Shown: positions 1 through 6,670, counted from the first letter of the stretch. The stretch is DNA of 7,379 bases from Oscillospiraceae bacterium (GCA_017620315.1 JAFZQQ010000428.1:1-7379); one strand, 5' to 3'. Program-made: numbers and translations. The notes: generated from the letters alone by a model not told the origin.

Positions 1-2
1 CC

Positions 3-1514
3 GATCTGGTGCGGCGCGGCGCGGACACGGGCGTCGTCGTTGCGGTGGTGGACACGGGTGTTGACGCCTCGCATCCGTTTTTGCAGGGAAGGCTCGTTTC
101 GGGGTATGATTTTGTCGGCGGCGACACGACGCCGGAGGACGGAAACGGGCATGGCACACACGTCGCCGGTACGGTCGTGGACTGCACGCCGGGTACGAAC
201 GTCCGCATTATGCCGGTGCGTGTGCTGGATGGGAACGGCAACGGGTACAGCACCACCATAGCCCAGGGCATACGCTATGCCGCCGACCATGGCGCGAATG
301 TCATCAATCTCAGCCTGGGAGGCGGACACAGCAGCTATACCGACAGCGCCGTTTCCTACGCGCTTTCAAAGGGCGTTACCGTCGTTGCCGCCGCGGGGAA
401 CGACAGCACCGACGTTTCGTACTTCTGCCCCGCGCATATCGGCGGAGCGATAACTGTTTCCGCGGTCGACAGCGCATATCAGCGCGCGTATTTTTCAAAC
501 TACGGCAGCGCGATAGACTTAGCCGCGCCCGGCGTGGGCATCACAAGCTGCGTACCCGGCGGAGGCTACGCCACGTGGCAGGGGACCTCGATGGCGGCGC
601 CCCACGTTTCAGCCGCCGCCGCGCTGCTTTTGAGCGCGCAGCGCAGCCTGCTGCCCGCAACCGTGGAAAGACGGCTCAAGGCGGCGGCGTATGACCTTGG
701 CTATGCGGCGTACTACGGCGCGGGCTTTCTCGACCTGACGCCTTTCATCGGCACGGATATGCCCGAGGATACCTCGCCCGAGCCTGTGGAGCCTGCGCCC
801 GAGCCCGGTGCCTACACCGTGACGTTTGACCCGCAGGGGGGGATGGTCTCGCCGGAGAGCATCATGGTCACACCGGGCAATTCCTTCGGATACCTTCCGA
901 CGCCGACGCGCAGCGGATACAGCTTCAACGGGTGGTACACATCTTACGGGCAGTACGTCAGATATTTTGATATTCCCGGAGGAAGCATGACGCTCTACGC
1001 ACGGTGGACAGAGTCTGCTCCTACGCCTACGCCCACGCCTACGCCTACGCCCACGCCTGCGCCGACTCCTGCGCCGACGCCAACGCCAACGCCGACGCCT
1101 TCTCCGGGCGGGAACGCCTGCGGGCCCAACCTCACATGGAGCTTTTCGGGCGGAGTTCTTACGATAGCGGGCTCCGGTGCGATGTATGATTATACGGACG
1201 GCTCGCAGACGCCATGGGCGGCGTATCGCGACAGTATCCGCGTGATACAGCTTCCGTCCATGCTCGAGAGCATCGGTTCACACGCCTTTGAGGGCTGCGC
1301 TGTCACATCGCTGTCGTTTACGGGGATTGTGAACCGCATCGGTGAGTCGGCGTTCCGAAACTGCACCTCCCTTTATTCGCTTTCTGTTTCGGGTATCGTC
1401 AACAGCATCGAGGCGAACGCATTTGCCGGCTGTACGGCGCTTTGCAGTATATCCATGAGCGGCATTGTCAACTATGTCGACCCGACCGCCTTCCCGAGCG
1501 GCGTGCGCTTTTGA
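3..1514 (+). CDS. Subtilisin-like (S8) serine protease with InlB-type repeat and BspA-like LRR tail, 5' partial
   Basis: Probably a secreted or cell-surface peptidase. Counting from the GTG at base 9, the catalytic triad is Asp15 (VVDTGVD), His48 (GHGTHVAGT) and Ser194 (GTSMAAPHV), with oxyanion-hole Asn131 (AAGNDS). All are intact, so the catalytic domain looks active. The frame is open to the window edge, and only 14 residues precede the catalytic Asp, so the signal peptide, propeptide and start lie upstream. After the protease domain come a Pro/Glu-rich linker, one InlB B-type repeat (about 269-333, from YTVTFDPQGG to LYARW), a Thr-Pro hinge (about 338-369) and a BspA-like region (about 375-501). 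The last opens with CGPNLTW...GSGAMYDY and carries roughly 23-residue repeats (IGSHAFEGC, IGESAFRNC, IEANAFAGC). No LPXTG motif or C-terminal membrane helix is present, so the repeats may hold it to the wall or a ligand. The substrate is unknown. A nearby stem at 1543-1599 could end its transcript. Confidence 0.93.
   Translation, partial: DLVRRGADTGVVVAVVDTGVDASHPFLQGRLVSGYDFVGGDTTPEDGNGHGTHVAGTVVDCTPGTNVRIMPVRVLDGNGNGYSTTIAQGIRYAADHGANVINLSLGGGHSSYTDSAVSYALSKGVTVVAAAGNDSTDVSYFCPAHIGGAITVSAVDSAYQRAYFSNYGSAIDLAAPGVGITSCVPGGGYATWQGTSMAAPHVSAAAALLLSAQRSLLPATVERRLKAAAYDLGYAAYYGAGFLDLTPFIGTDMPEDTSPEPVEPAPEPGAYTVTFDPQGGMVSPESIMVTPGNSFGYLPTPTRSGYSFNGWYTSYGQYVRYFDIPGGSMTLYARWTESAPTPTPTPTPTPTPAPTPAPTPTPTPTPSPGGNACGPNLTWSFSGGVLTIAGSGAMYDYTDGSQTPWAAYRDSIRVIQLPSMLESIGSHAFEGCAVTSLSFTGIVNRIGESAFRNCTSLYSLSVSGIVNSIEANAFAGCTALCSISMSGIVNYVDPTAFPSGVRF
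1020..1100 (+). repeat. Thr-Pro-encoding hexanucleotide tandem repeat
   Basis: CC(T/C/G/A)ACG-type six-base units encode alternating Pro-Thr, with some Ala, inside the protease gene. Two perfect copies of the 18-base unit CCTACGCCTACGCCCACG lie at 1020-1037 and 1038-1055, followed by degenerate units. It encodes an extended hinge between the InlB-type repeat and the leucine-rich repeats. The unit is two codons, so gain or loss of units would keep the frame. Confidence 0.85.
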
Positions 1515-1533
1515 GATATCTGAAAAAAGGGAC

Positions 1534-1562
1534 TTGACAAGCAACTGTATCACTCATATAAT
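1534..1562 (+). promoter_or_regulatory. Consensus sigma-A promoter of the GntR/ABC operon
   Basis: The -35 box TTGACA (1534-1539) and -10 box TATAAT (1557-1562) both match consensus perfectly and are 17 bp apart. Transcription should start near 1569. A promoter this strong makes sense if it is normally held off by a repressor, and the operator-like dyad described separately overlaps its spacer and -10 box. Confidence 0.88.
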
Positions 1563-1599
1563 ACGGTCAATCAAACCGTGTTAATCGAGTGATACAGTT
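1543..1599. promoter_or_regulatory. Double operator: two inverted 25-bp copies flanking the start of transcription
   Basis: Bases 1543-1567 and 1575-1599 are inverted copies matching at 21 of 25 positions. The outer 13 bp (AACTGTATCACTC and GAGTGATACAGTT) match perfectly. Each copy is itself a dyad of the form ACYGTRT-N10-ATACRGT: 1544-1567 with one mismatch, 1575-1598 with two. The two dyad centres are 31 bp apart, about three helical turns. The first covers the promoter spacer and -10 box; the second lies just after the expected transcription start. The likely ligand is the YtrA-like regulator encoded next, giving negative autoregulation. The dyads are seen directly; the binding protein is inferred from position. 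Confidence 0.8.
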
Positions 1600-1621
1600 T
1601 TTGTAAGCAGGGGGTGAGGAG

Positions 1622-2008
1622 TTGATATCCTTTGAAGGGTTTAAGCCGGAGGACGGGAGCCCGCTTTATTATCAGATTCTGCGCCATATCCGCCGAGGGA
1701 TAGCCTCCGGCGTCATCGTGGACGGCGACGCGCTGCCCTCGCGCCGTGTGCTTTCCGCGACGCTGGGTATCAACCCGAACACTGTCCAGCGCGCATACAG
1801 CGAGCTGGAGGAAGAGGGGCTCGTCAGCAACCGCTCCGGGGCGAAGAGCTATGTGGTACTCAATGCCGACACGGTGGAGCGGGTGCGGCGCGAGCTGATC
1901 GAGAGCGAGGCGCGCACGCTGGTGGGCTCGCTCAAAAAGACCGGCGTCACAAAGGACGGGGCAGTGGAGCTGGTGGAGCGTTTTTGGGAGGAGGAAGAGG
2001 AGCTATGA
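1622..2008 (+). CDS. GntR-family transcriptional regulator, YtrA subfamily
   Basis: Probable autoregulated repressor of the operon it heads. The 128-residue length is typical of the YtrA subfamily: an N-terminal winged helix-turn-helix (about 12-80, PLYYQILRHIRRGIASG, LPSRRVLSATLGINPNTVQ, then a wing near GLVSNRSGAKSYVV) and a short helical tail (about 84-123) for dimerisation. It lacks the large effector-binding domain of the FadR and HutC subfamilies. The start is TTG 1622, seven bases after AGGGGG at 1609-1614; no ATG or GTG lies in frame nearby. The stop overlaps the next start as ATGA (2005-2008), so translation is probably coupled. YtrA-type regulators usually sit before ABC transporters that respond to cell-wall antibiotics or other envelope signals; the inducer cannot be read from sequence. 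Confidence 0.93.
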   Translation: MISFEGFKPEDGSPLYYQILRHIRRGIASGVIVDGDALPSRRVLSATLGINPNTVQRAYSELEEEGLVSNRSGAKSYVVLNADTVERVRRELIESEARTLVGSLKKTGVTKDGAVELVERFWEEEEEL

Positions 2009-2724
2009 GCATTTTCGGACTGTGGACGCGGCGCACATGGAAGCGCGCGCTCGCCGTATTTGCGGGAATGGCCGCCGCGGAGCTCGGACTTTTCCTCTGG
2101 GCGGCTCGTCATTCGCTTGACGGAAGCCTCAAGCAGATCATGGAGGAGGGCAGATTTATGATCGCCGTCATGCCCGCGTTTTTGCTGCTGACCTTCTTCC
2201 TCATCAACGCGGGGGCGGACAGAGAGACGAAGCAGAGCTATACGCTGGGCAGGCTGGGCGTGACGCTGAGACGGAGCTTTCTGCTCCGCGCGTCGCACAA
2301 CGCGCTGTGGTATCTTGCCTTTTGGGGAGTACAGCTTGCCGTCGTGCTGGGGCTTTGCCTCATCTGGCGGCAAATGCACCCGATGCTCTGGAGCGCGCAG
2401 ACCCTGCTGCTGACATTTTTTCGGGTGTCGTATCTCCATGCGCTGCTTCCGCTGGGCGACTGGTTCATCTATATCCGAAACCTGCTGTTTTTCGCTCTGA
2501 TGGGCTGCGCGACGGCGGCGAATGTAGAAAAAAAGACACTGTACGCCTATCTGGGGTTCAGTCTCACGTTCGGGATATACTTCCCGGCAAAGATGGGACT
2601 CACAGGCACGGCGATAGCCGAGCTTACCGTGCTGCTTCTGCTCGCGGGAATTGCCGTAATATGCATCATCAACCTAAAGGACGAGCCGGGAGAGGAGGCG
2701 GCGCGCAATGGCACGAAGGCTTGA
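2005..2724 (+). CDS. Polytopic membrane protein, probable ABC transporter permease subunit
   Basis: A 239-residue integral membrane protein with about six or seven hydrophobic segments (near residues 14-34, 50-69, 99-120, 132-148, 153-173, 178-194 and 203-222) and a charged C-terminus. The start is ATG 2005 rather than the in-frame TTG 1984, because the purine-rich GGAGGAGGAAGAGGAG at 1987-2002 is an ideal ribosome-binding region directly upstream. Between the second and third segments it carries YTLGRL (79-84), which recurs as YTLRRL in the next protein. Its place between a YtrA-type regulator and an ABC ATPase, and its ABC-2-like topology, support a transporter role. No family motif fixes the substrate. 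It overlaps the next gene by 17 bp. Confidence 0.85.
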   Translation: MSIFGLWTRRTWKRALAVFAGMAAAELGLFLWAARHSLDGSLKQIMEEGRFMIAVMPAFLLLTFFLINAGADRETKQSYTLGRLGVTLRRSFLLRASHNALWYLAFWGVQLAVVLGLCLIWRQMHPMLWSAQTLLLTFFRVSYLHALLPLGDWFIYIRNLLFFALMGCATAANVEKKTLYAYLGFSLTFGIYFPAKMGLTGTAIAELTVLLLLAGIAVICIINLKDEPGEEAARNGTKA

Positions 2725-3220
2725 CAGGCTTGCCCCTCCGTGGCAGGACGCGAGGGCATGGCTCAAAAGGGCAATTCCCGCCGTCATTGCGGCAGCGCTG
2801 TTCAGCACGGTCTATTGCGGCAATTATTCGACGCAGTGCACGGAGTACGCAAGGACGCTGAAGCGCTTTGCCGGGGACAGGGCGAGGCTCGCGGATTATA
2901 TCGAATTTTTCGGGATTCAGCCGTTCTGGACGACGGCGAGGATTTACCTGGTGCCGCTGCCGCTGCTGGGGGCGGTGGTGCTGCTCGTGGGCGCGGCGGC
3001 AAACTACCTTCACGCGCGCTCCGGCGCAAGAAGCGACTATACGCTGCGTCGCCTGCGCGACCCGTGGGAATACCACCGCCGCTGCCTTGCGCTTCCGCTT
3101 GCGGGAATGCTTGCTTGCCTTGCGCTGTTCGCGCTGCTGACAGGCGTTTACTATTGGGCGTATCTGCGCCTGACGCCGCCGGAGCTGCTGCCGCCGGCGG
3201 GACAGAGATTTTGGGGGTGA
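2708..3220 (+). CDS. Small membrane protein, probable second transporter subunit
   Basis: A 170-residue protein with three clear hydrophobic segments (about 22-38, 76-101 and 126-153). It has a basic N-terminus (MARRLDRL) and a 35-residue loop between the first two segments that is probably outside the cell. A cytoplasmic loop contains YTLRRL (111-116), matching YTLGRL in the preceding membrane protein, so the two may be distant paralogues or share a coupling element for the ATPase. The start is ATG 2708, nine bases after AGGAGG at 2693-2698. It begins inside the preceding gene (17-bp overlap) and ends five bases before the ATPase start, which favours a shared complex. It is too small to be a normal ABC-2 permease alone. 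No named family is recognised. Confidence 0.83.
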   Translation: MARRLDRLAPPWQDARAWLKRAIPAVIAAALFSTVYCGNYSTQCTEYARTLKRFAGDRARLADYIEFFGIQPFWTTARIYLVPLPLLGAVVLLVGAAANYLHARSGARSDYTLRRLRDPWEYHRRCLALPLAGMLACLALFALLTGVYYWAYLRLTPPELLPPAGQRFWG

Positions 3221-3225
3221 CGAAA

Positions 3226-3957
3226 ATGCTGGAGCTGAAAAATGTCAAAAAAAGCTACGGCTCGAAGGAGGCGCTGCACGGCGTCGACCTCGCGCTGCCG
3301 CGCGGAGAGATCGTGGGCCTGTTCGGTGAGAACGGCGCGGGCAAGACCACGCTGATGAAGTCGATCTTGCGCCTCATCCGCTTCGAGGGCGAGATCACGC
3401 TCGATGGCGAGCCGGTCGGCAGGAAAAACATCGAAAAGCTTTCCTTTGCCACGAGCGAGCACTCGTTCTTTCCCGACCTGACGCCGCAGGCGCACCGCGA
3501 CTTTTACGCGGAGCACTTTGAGACCTTCAATGAAAAACGCTGCCGCGCGCTGATGGAGTTTTTTGATCTGCCCACGGACAAGGCGCTCAAAAGCTTTTCA
3601 ACCGGACAGAAGAACCAGTTTGAGGTCATTCTCGCGCTTTCGCAGGGCGCGGACTACATCCTCATGGACGAGCCGTTCGCGGGAAACGACGTGTTTAACC
3701 GCGAGGATTTCTACAAGGTGCTGCTTGGGCTTCTGACCGAGCGCGAGACCGTGCTGCTCTCGACGCATCTGATCGAGGAGGTTTCGGACTTCATCGGACG
3801 CGCCGTACTGCTGCGTGAAGGCGTCATCGTCGGCGACGTAGGCACGGAGGAGCTGGACGACCGCGGCGAAACGCTGATGGACTACGTAAAGACCACCTAC
3901 CGCTACCGCGCCGACCGCGTCGCGAAGGCGCTGGAGGAAATGGAGGGCGAAGCATGA
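3226..3957 (+). CDS. ABC transporter ATP-binding protein, YtrB-like group
   Basis: A 243-residue cytoplasmic ATPase that would energise the two upstream membrane proteins. Visible motifs are Walker A GENGAGKTT (34-42), signature FSTGQ (124-128, in place of LSGGQ), Walker B YILMDEP (144-150, Asp148 and catalytic Glu149), D-loop AGND (152-155) and switch His181 (LLSTHLIEE). Where a Q-loop glutamine is expected, the sequence reads FATSEHSFFPDLT (74-86), without a Gln at the usual place. Such variants are, to my knowledge, common in ATPases paired with YtrA-type regulators. ATG 3226 is preferred; the in-frame GTG 3217 would add three residues. GGGGGTG at 3213-3219 provides the ribosome-binding site for ATG 3226. 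The stop overlaps the next start as ATGA. The ATPase assignment is firm; the substrate is unknown. Confidence 0.94.
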   Translation: MLELKNVKKSYGSKEALHGVDLALPRGEIVGLFGENGAGKTTLMKSILRLIRFEGEITLDGEPVGRKNIEKLSFATSEHSFFPDLTPQAHRDFYAEHFETFNEKRCRALMEFFDLPTDKALKSFSTGQKNQFEVILALSQGADYILMDEPFAGNDVFNREDFYKVLLGLLTERETVLLSTHLIEEVSDFIGRAVLLREGVIVGDVGTEELDDRGETLMDYVKTTYRYRADRVAKALEEMEGEA

Positions 3958-5684
3958 AGCGCGCCGCGATCATTTTGTGCGTGTTCGCCTTGATCTCCGC
4001 GATTTGCGTTGCAGCCTTGCATTTTGGGTCAATGAGCGCGGCGGACAAGGTGGAATTCCGCGAGTATGTCTGCGCGGGTGATATTGCCGCGACGGAGGGA
4101 CTTACGCTCAGAACGAGGCAGTCCGTCAACAATCAGCTCTATTGGAACACCGAACTGCCCGTCGCCGCGCCGGGGCTCGCACGGACGGAGTTCACAGCGC
4201 GGATCAAAAAGGAAGCAATGGATTTTTCGGATTTATTTGATTGGCCGGTCGGATTGCATATGAGCTTTGGCGACTGGGGCGGAACCTATAACTACGGAGG
4301 CGCGTTCGACGAGAGCGGACTTTCGGAGCGGCTTGTCGGAGAGACGAATCAGCTGTTTAAGGATTTTATCCTTGACGTATCCAGGCGGACGCCGCCCGGC
4401 GGCAGCAGCACCGAGACCGTGCTCGCCCGCGAGGTCAGCGAATACGTTCCGATCTCGGCTTATCTTGAGCTCTACGGGATGGGCATAGAGACGGACGCAA
4501 AATTGAGCGGAAAGTTCGCGAGGATATTTCGCTTTCCCATGCCTGAGCGGGCGACCTTCACTGTGCGGCTTGAAAAGAACGCGAACGGGCAGATCGACTG
4601 GCTGGACACCTCGTTCAGATTGGACGAGTCTGATGAGAATATGGCCTATTCCTCAGGCGTTCAGTCCATCAGCGTGGCGACGGAGAACAAATGCTTTTTC
4701 GCGCTGCGCGGGGACGGGAGCGTTCCGCTCGACTACAGCGACGTGAGCCTCGGCTATGGGCTGTACTGCCTTCCATGGTCGGCGGACGACAGCGTCAGCG
4801 GAAACATGCGCTTCGCGGAGATCAAGACCGGAGCGCCGTATACCGTGCTGCCGCTTTCGGAGAAGGACATGGTCGCCGACCTGACCGACGCGGGGAACGG
4901 CAGGCTGCTGCTGATCCTGGAGAATGAAAAAGGACTTGAGCTGGTCGTCCTGGACACAGATACCGAAGAGACCATGCAGCGGTTCACCTTGTTCACGCCG
5001 GAGGAGCTTGGCGGGGAGGGCTGGGTCTGCGTGCCTCTGGACGGCAGGCTCTATGCCGCCTGTGACGAGCGCGTCCGTTTCTATGAGCGCGGTGCGGACG
5101 GGAGCTATTCGCTCTTGCTGGATGCGCAGGGCAGTGCGGAGGAAGACCTTCCGGAGGATATAGGTTTCTCACGATTTTTGCTGCCCGAGGCAGCCGCGTG
5201 GGACGGCGAACGCCTTGCGGTTATCACCTCGGGTTCGACTGGATACATCATCGACAGCAACTATGTCGGCGGGGGTATCCTTCTCCTGATCTACGACGCC
5301 TCGGGCCTGCGCTACTGCGGGCGAATACAAAGCGGCGCGATGGACGGCGAGCAGGGCTTCTTTTCCGAGGACGCGGTGGTCTGGGGCAATTACGCCTATG
5401 GCAGCAAGCGCGAGAAGGCGTTTGAACTCGCCTTTGACGGCAAGTGGAGCGCGGAGGCGGTCGCCGTCCACGAGGGCGTCAGCCTTGAACCGCAGACAAT
5501 GGCTGCCCGCACGGTCAGCACGGGCAGCACCGGCGTCATCGGCGGGGCGGACGGCCCGACGGCGATATTCGTCTCTCAGCCGATCAGCGAGTGGAGCGTC
5601 GCGCTCGCGGCGCTCGCCGCGGCGGCGGTGACAACGGCGGTCGTGCTTCTGGTGAGAAGACGGAAAAAGACAAGTGGTAAATAA
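3954..5684 (+). CDS. Membrane-anchored extracytoplasmic protein with propeller-like domain and C-terminal GGADGPTAIF motif
   Basis: A 576-residue protein of unrecognised family, translationally coupled to the ATPase by an ATGA overlap. Residues 4-24 form an uncleaved anchor or signal peptide. Residues 30 to about 520 are hydrophilic and probably outside the cell. From about 220 onward, short beta-strand runs alternate with Asp/Gly turns (LLLILENEKGLELVVLD, RLYAACDERVRFYE, RLAVITSG, ILLLIYDASGLRYCGR). This suggests a beta-propeller, though I see no WD or PQQ signature. The C-terminus has GVIGGADGPTAIFV (527-540), a transmembrane helix (about 548-567) and the basic tail RRRKKTSGK. The motif matches the conserved Na+-site region of OadB-type decarboxylase beta subunits, yet nothing else resembles them. 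As the last gene of the operon it is likely a sensor, ligand-capture or accessory subunit of the transporter. Confidence 0.85.
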   Translation: MKRAAIILCVFALISAICVAALHFGSMSAADKVEFREYVCAGDIAATEGLTLRTRQSVNNQLYWNTELPVAAPGLARTEFTARIKKEAMDFSDLFDWPVGLHMSFGDWGGTYNYGGAFDESGLSERLVGETNQLFKDFILDVSRRTPPGGSSTETVLAREVSEYVPISAYLELYGMGIETDAKLSGKFARIFRFPMPERATFTVRLEKNANGQIDWLDTSFRLDESDENMAYSSGVQSISVATENKCFFALRGDGSVPLDYSDVSLGYGLYCLPWSADDSVSGNMRFAEIKTGAPYTVLPLSEKDMVADLTDAGNGRLLLILENEKGLELVVLDTDTEETMQRFTLFTPEELGGEGWVCVPLDGRLYAACDERVRFYERGADGSYSLLLDAQGSAEEDLPEDIGFSRFLLPEAAAWDGERLAVITSGSTGYIIDSNYVGGGILLLIYDASGLRYCGRIQSGAMDGEQGFFSEDAVVWGNYAYGSKREKAFELAFDGKWSAEAVAVHEGVSLEPQTMAARTVSTGSTGVIGGADGPTAIFVSQPISEWSVALAALAAAAVTTAVVLLVRRRKKTSGK

Positions 5685-5692
5685 AATGATAA

Positions 5693-5737
5693 GACGCGGC
5701 AAGGTTCAAGCTGTGAACCGTGCCGCGTCATTTTTTT
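5693..5737. terminator. Intrinsic terminator between convergent genes
   Basis: GACGCGGCA (5693-5701) pairs with TGCCGCGTC (5721-5729). After a one-base mismatch, GGTTCA (5703-5708) pairs with TGAACC (5714-5719) around a five-base loop. Seven T residues follow at 5731-5737, after one A. It ends the five-gene operon nine bases after its stop codon. It lies ten bases beyond the cysE stop on the other strand, where the stem is followed by a broken T-rich run, so it may also slow or stop transcription from that side. Confidence 0.92.
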
Positions 5738-5746
5738 GGAATGGAG

Positions 5747-6667
5747 TTATTTTCCCTCGGTCTTCCGCTGCTCACGGAAGCTCATTTCGGGTTTTTTGAT
5801 GGAAACGGTGGTATTCGCCTCGACGCTGCTTGTGAGGAACGCGTTGCCGCCGATGATCACGTTGTCGCCGATCTCGGTCGCGCCGCCGAGCAGGGTCGAG
5901 CCCGCGTAGATCGTGACGTTGTTGCCGACCTTCGGATGGCGGCGCTCGCCGGGCACGCTGCGCATACCGGCGGGGGAGAGCGCGCCGAGCGTCGCGCCCT
6001 GATAGAGCTTGACGTTGTTGCCGATGACCGAGGTCTCGCCTACGACGATGCCCGTGCCGTGGTCGATGAAGAAGTATTCGCCGATGGTCGCGCCGGGGTT
6101 GATGTCGATACCGGTGCCGGCGTGGGCGTACTCGGTCATGATGCGCGGGATCATCGGCACGTTCATGACATAGAGCTCGTGCGCGATACGGTAGATGAAT
6201 ATTGCGAAAAAGCCGGGGTAGGAAAGCACGATCTCCTCGCGGTCGTGCGCGGCGGGGTCGCCGTCAAAGAACGCGTCAAGATCCTTTTGCAGCATGCGCT
6301 GTATCTCGGGAAGCTTGCACAGCAGCCGCCCGGTGATCTCCTCGGCGCGGGCGCGGCCCTCCTCGCTGTCCTCCATCGTGAGGGCGATCTGCCCGGAGAG
6401 GTCGTCGAAAATGCGCTCCATCAGCAGCGCGCCGTACTGCTCCGGGGGAAGCTTTAAGAGATGCTTTTCACCGTAATACACGGGAAAGAGCAGCTTCTGG
6501 AAGCTGCGTATGATCTCGATGATCGCCTTGCGGCTCGGCAGGCGAAGCGCGTCTCCGTACATGGGGAGCGCCGATTTGTTATACTGTGCCGCCAGTTGGT
6601 CGGCGGTGGAGCGAACGATGTCGCTTCGCATGGACTTGTCGATTTCAGATCTCCTCCTTCGCCTCAT
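5747..6667 (-). CDS. cysE: Serine O-acetyltransferase (CysE/EpsC type)
   Basis: Transfers acetyl from acetyl-CoA to L-serine to give O-acetylserine, the precursor used by cysteine synthase; cytoplasmic. An all-helical N-terminal domain precedes a left-handed beta-helix of hexapeptide repeats. Counting from ATG 6667, the catalytic dyad is Asp188 (GIDINPGATIG) and His203 (IDHGTGIVVGE), 15 residues apart as in the E. coli enzyme, followed by GATLGAL and RHPKVGNNVTI. At about 306 residues it is longer than E. coli CysE (273). The start is uncertain: TTG 6691 lies in a hairpin; ATG 6667 has only a distant GGAG and would read a Shine-Dalgarno as RRRRR; ATG 6631 has a strong AGGAGG 21 bases away; ATC 6643 sits nine bases after that AGGAGG. 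No cysteine synthase gene is adjacent in the window. Its own promoter lies at 6868-6896. Confidence 0.93.
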   Translation of the reverse strand: MRRRRRSEIDKSMRSDIVRSTADQLAAQYNKSALPMYGDALRLPSRKAIIEIIRSFQKLLFPVYYGEKHLLKLPPEQYGALLMERIFDDLSGQIALTMEDSEEGRARAEEITGRLLCKLPEIQRMLQKDLDAFFDGDPAAHDREEIVLSYPGFFAIFIYRIAHELYVMNVPMIPRIMTEYAHAGTGIDINPGATIGEYFFIDHGTGIVVGETSVIGNNVKLYQGATLGALSPAGMRSVPGERRHPKVGNNVTIYAGSTLLGGATEIGDNVIIGGNAFLTSSVEANTTVSIKKPEMSFREQRKTEGK

Positions 6668-6670
6668 TTG

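Noticed and set aside
2740..3225. N-terminal extension of the ABC ATPase through the upstream in-frame ATG 2740
   Set aside because: This part is an Arg/Ala/Gly-rich shadow of the membrane protein at 2708-3220; the ATPase domain begins normally at ATG 3226 after a GGGGGTG ribosome-binding site.
5532..5573. Annotating the ectodomain protein as a sodium-translocating decarboxylase beta subunit because of GGADGPTAIF
   Set aside because: The protein has only two terminal membrane helices and a large hydrophilic domain, whereas OadB has many helices; one short motif does not support that function.
5526..5684. LPXTG sortase signal at the C-terminus of the ectodomain protein
   Set aside because: No LPXTG-like pentapeptide is present; only the general layout of motif, helix and basic tail is similar.
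5720..6457. Long plus-strand open frame opposite cysE
   Set aside because: It mirrors the strongly biased cysE codons on the opposite strand; the hexapeptide acetyltransferase motifs are clear on the minus strand and this frame has no recognisable domain or ribosome-binding site.
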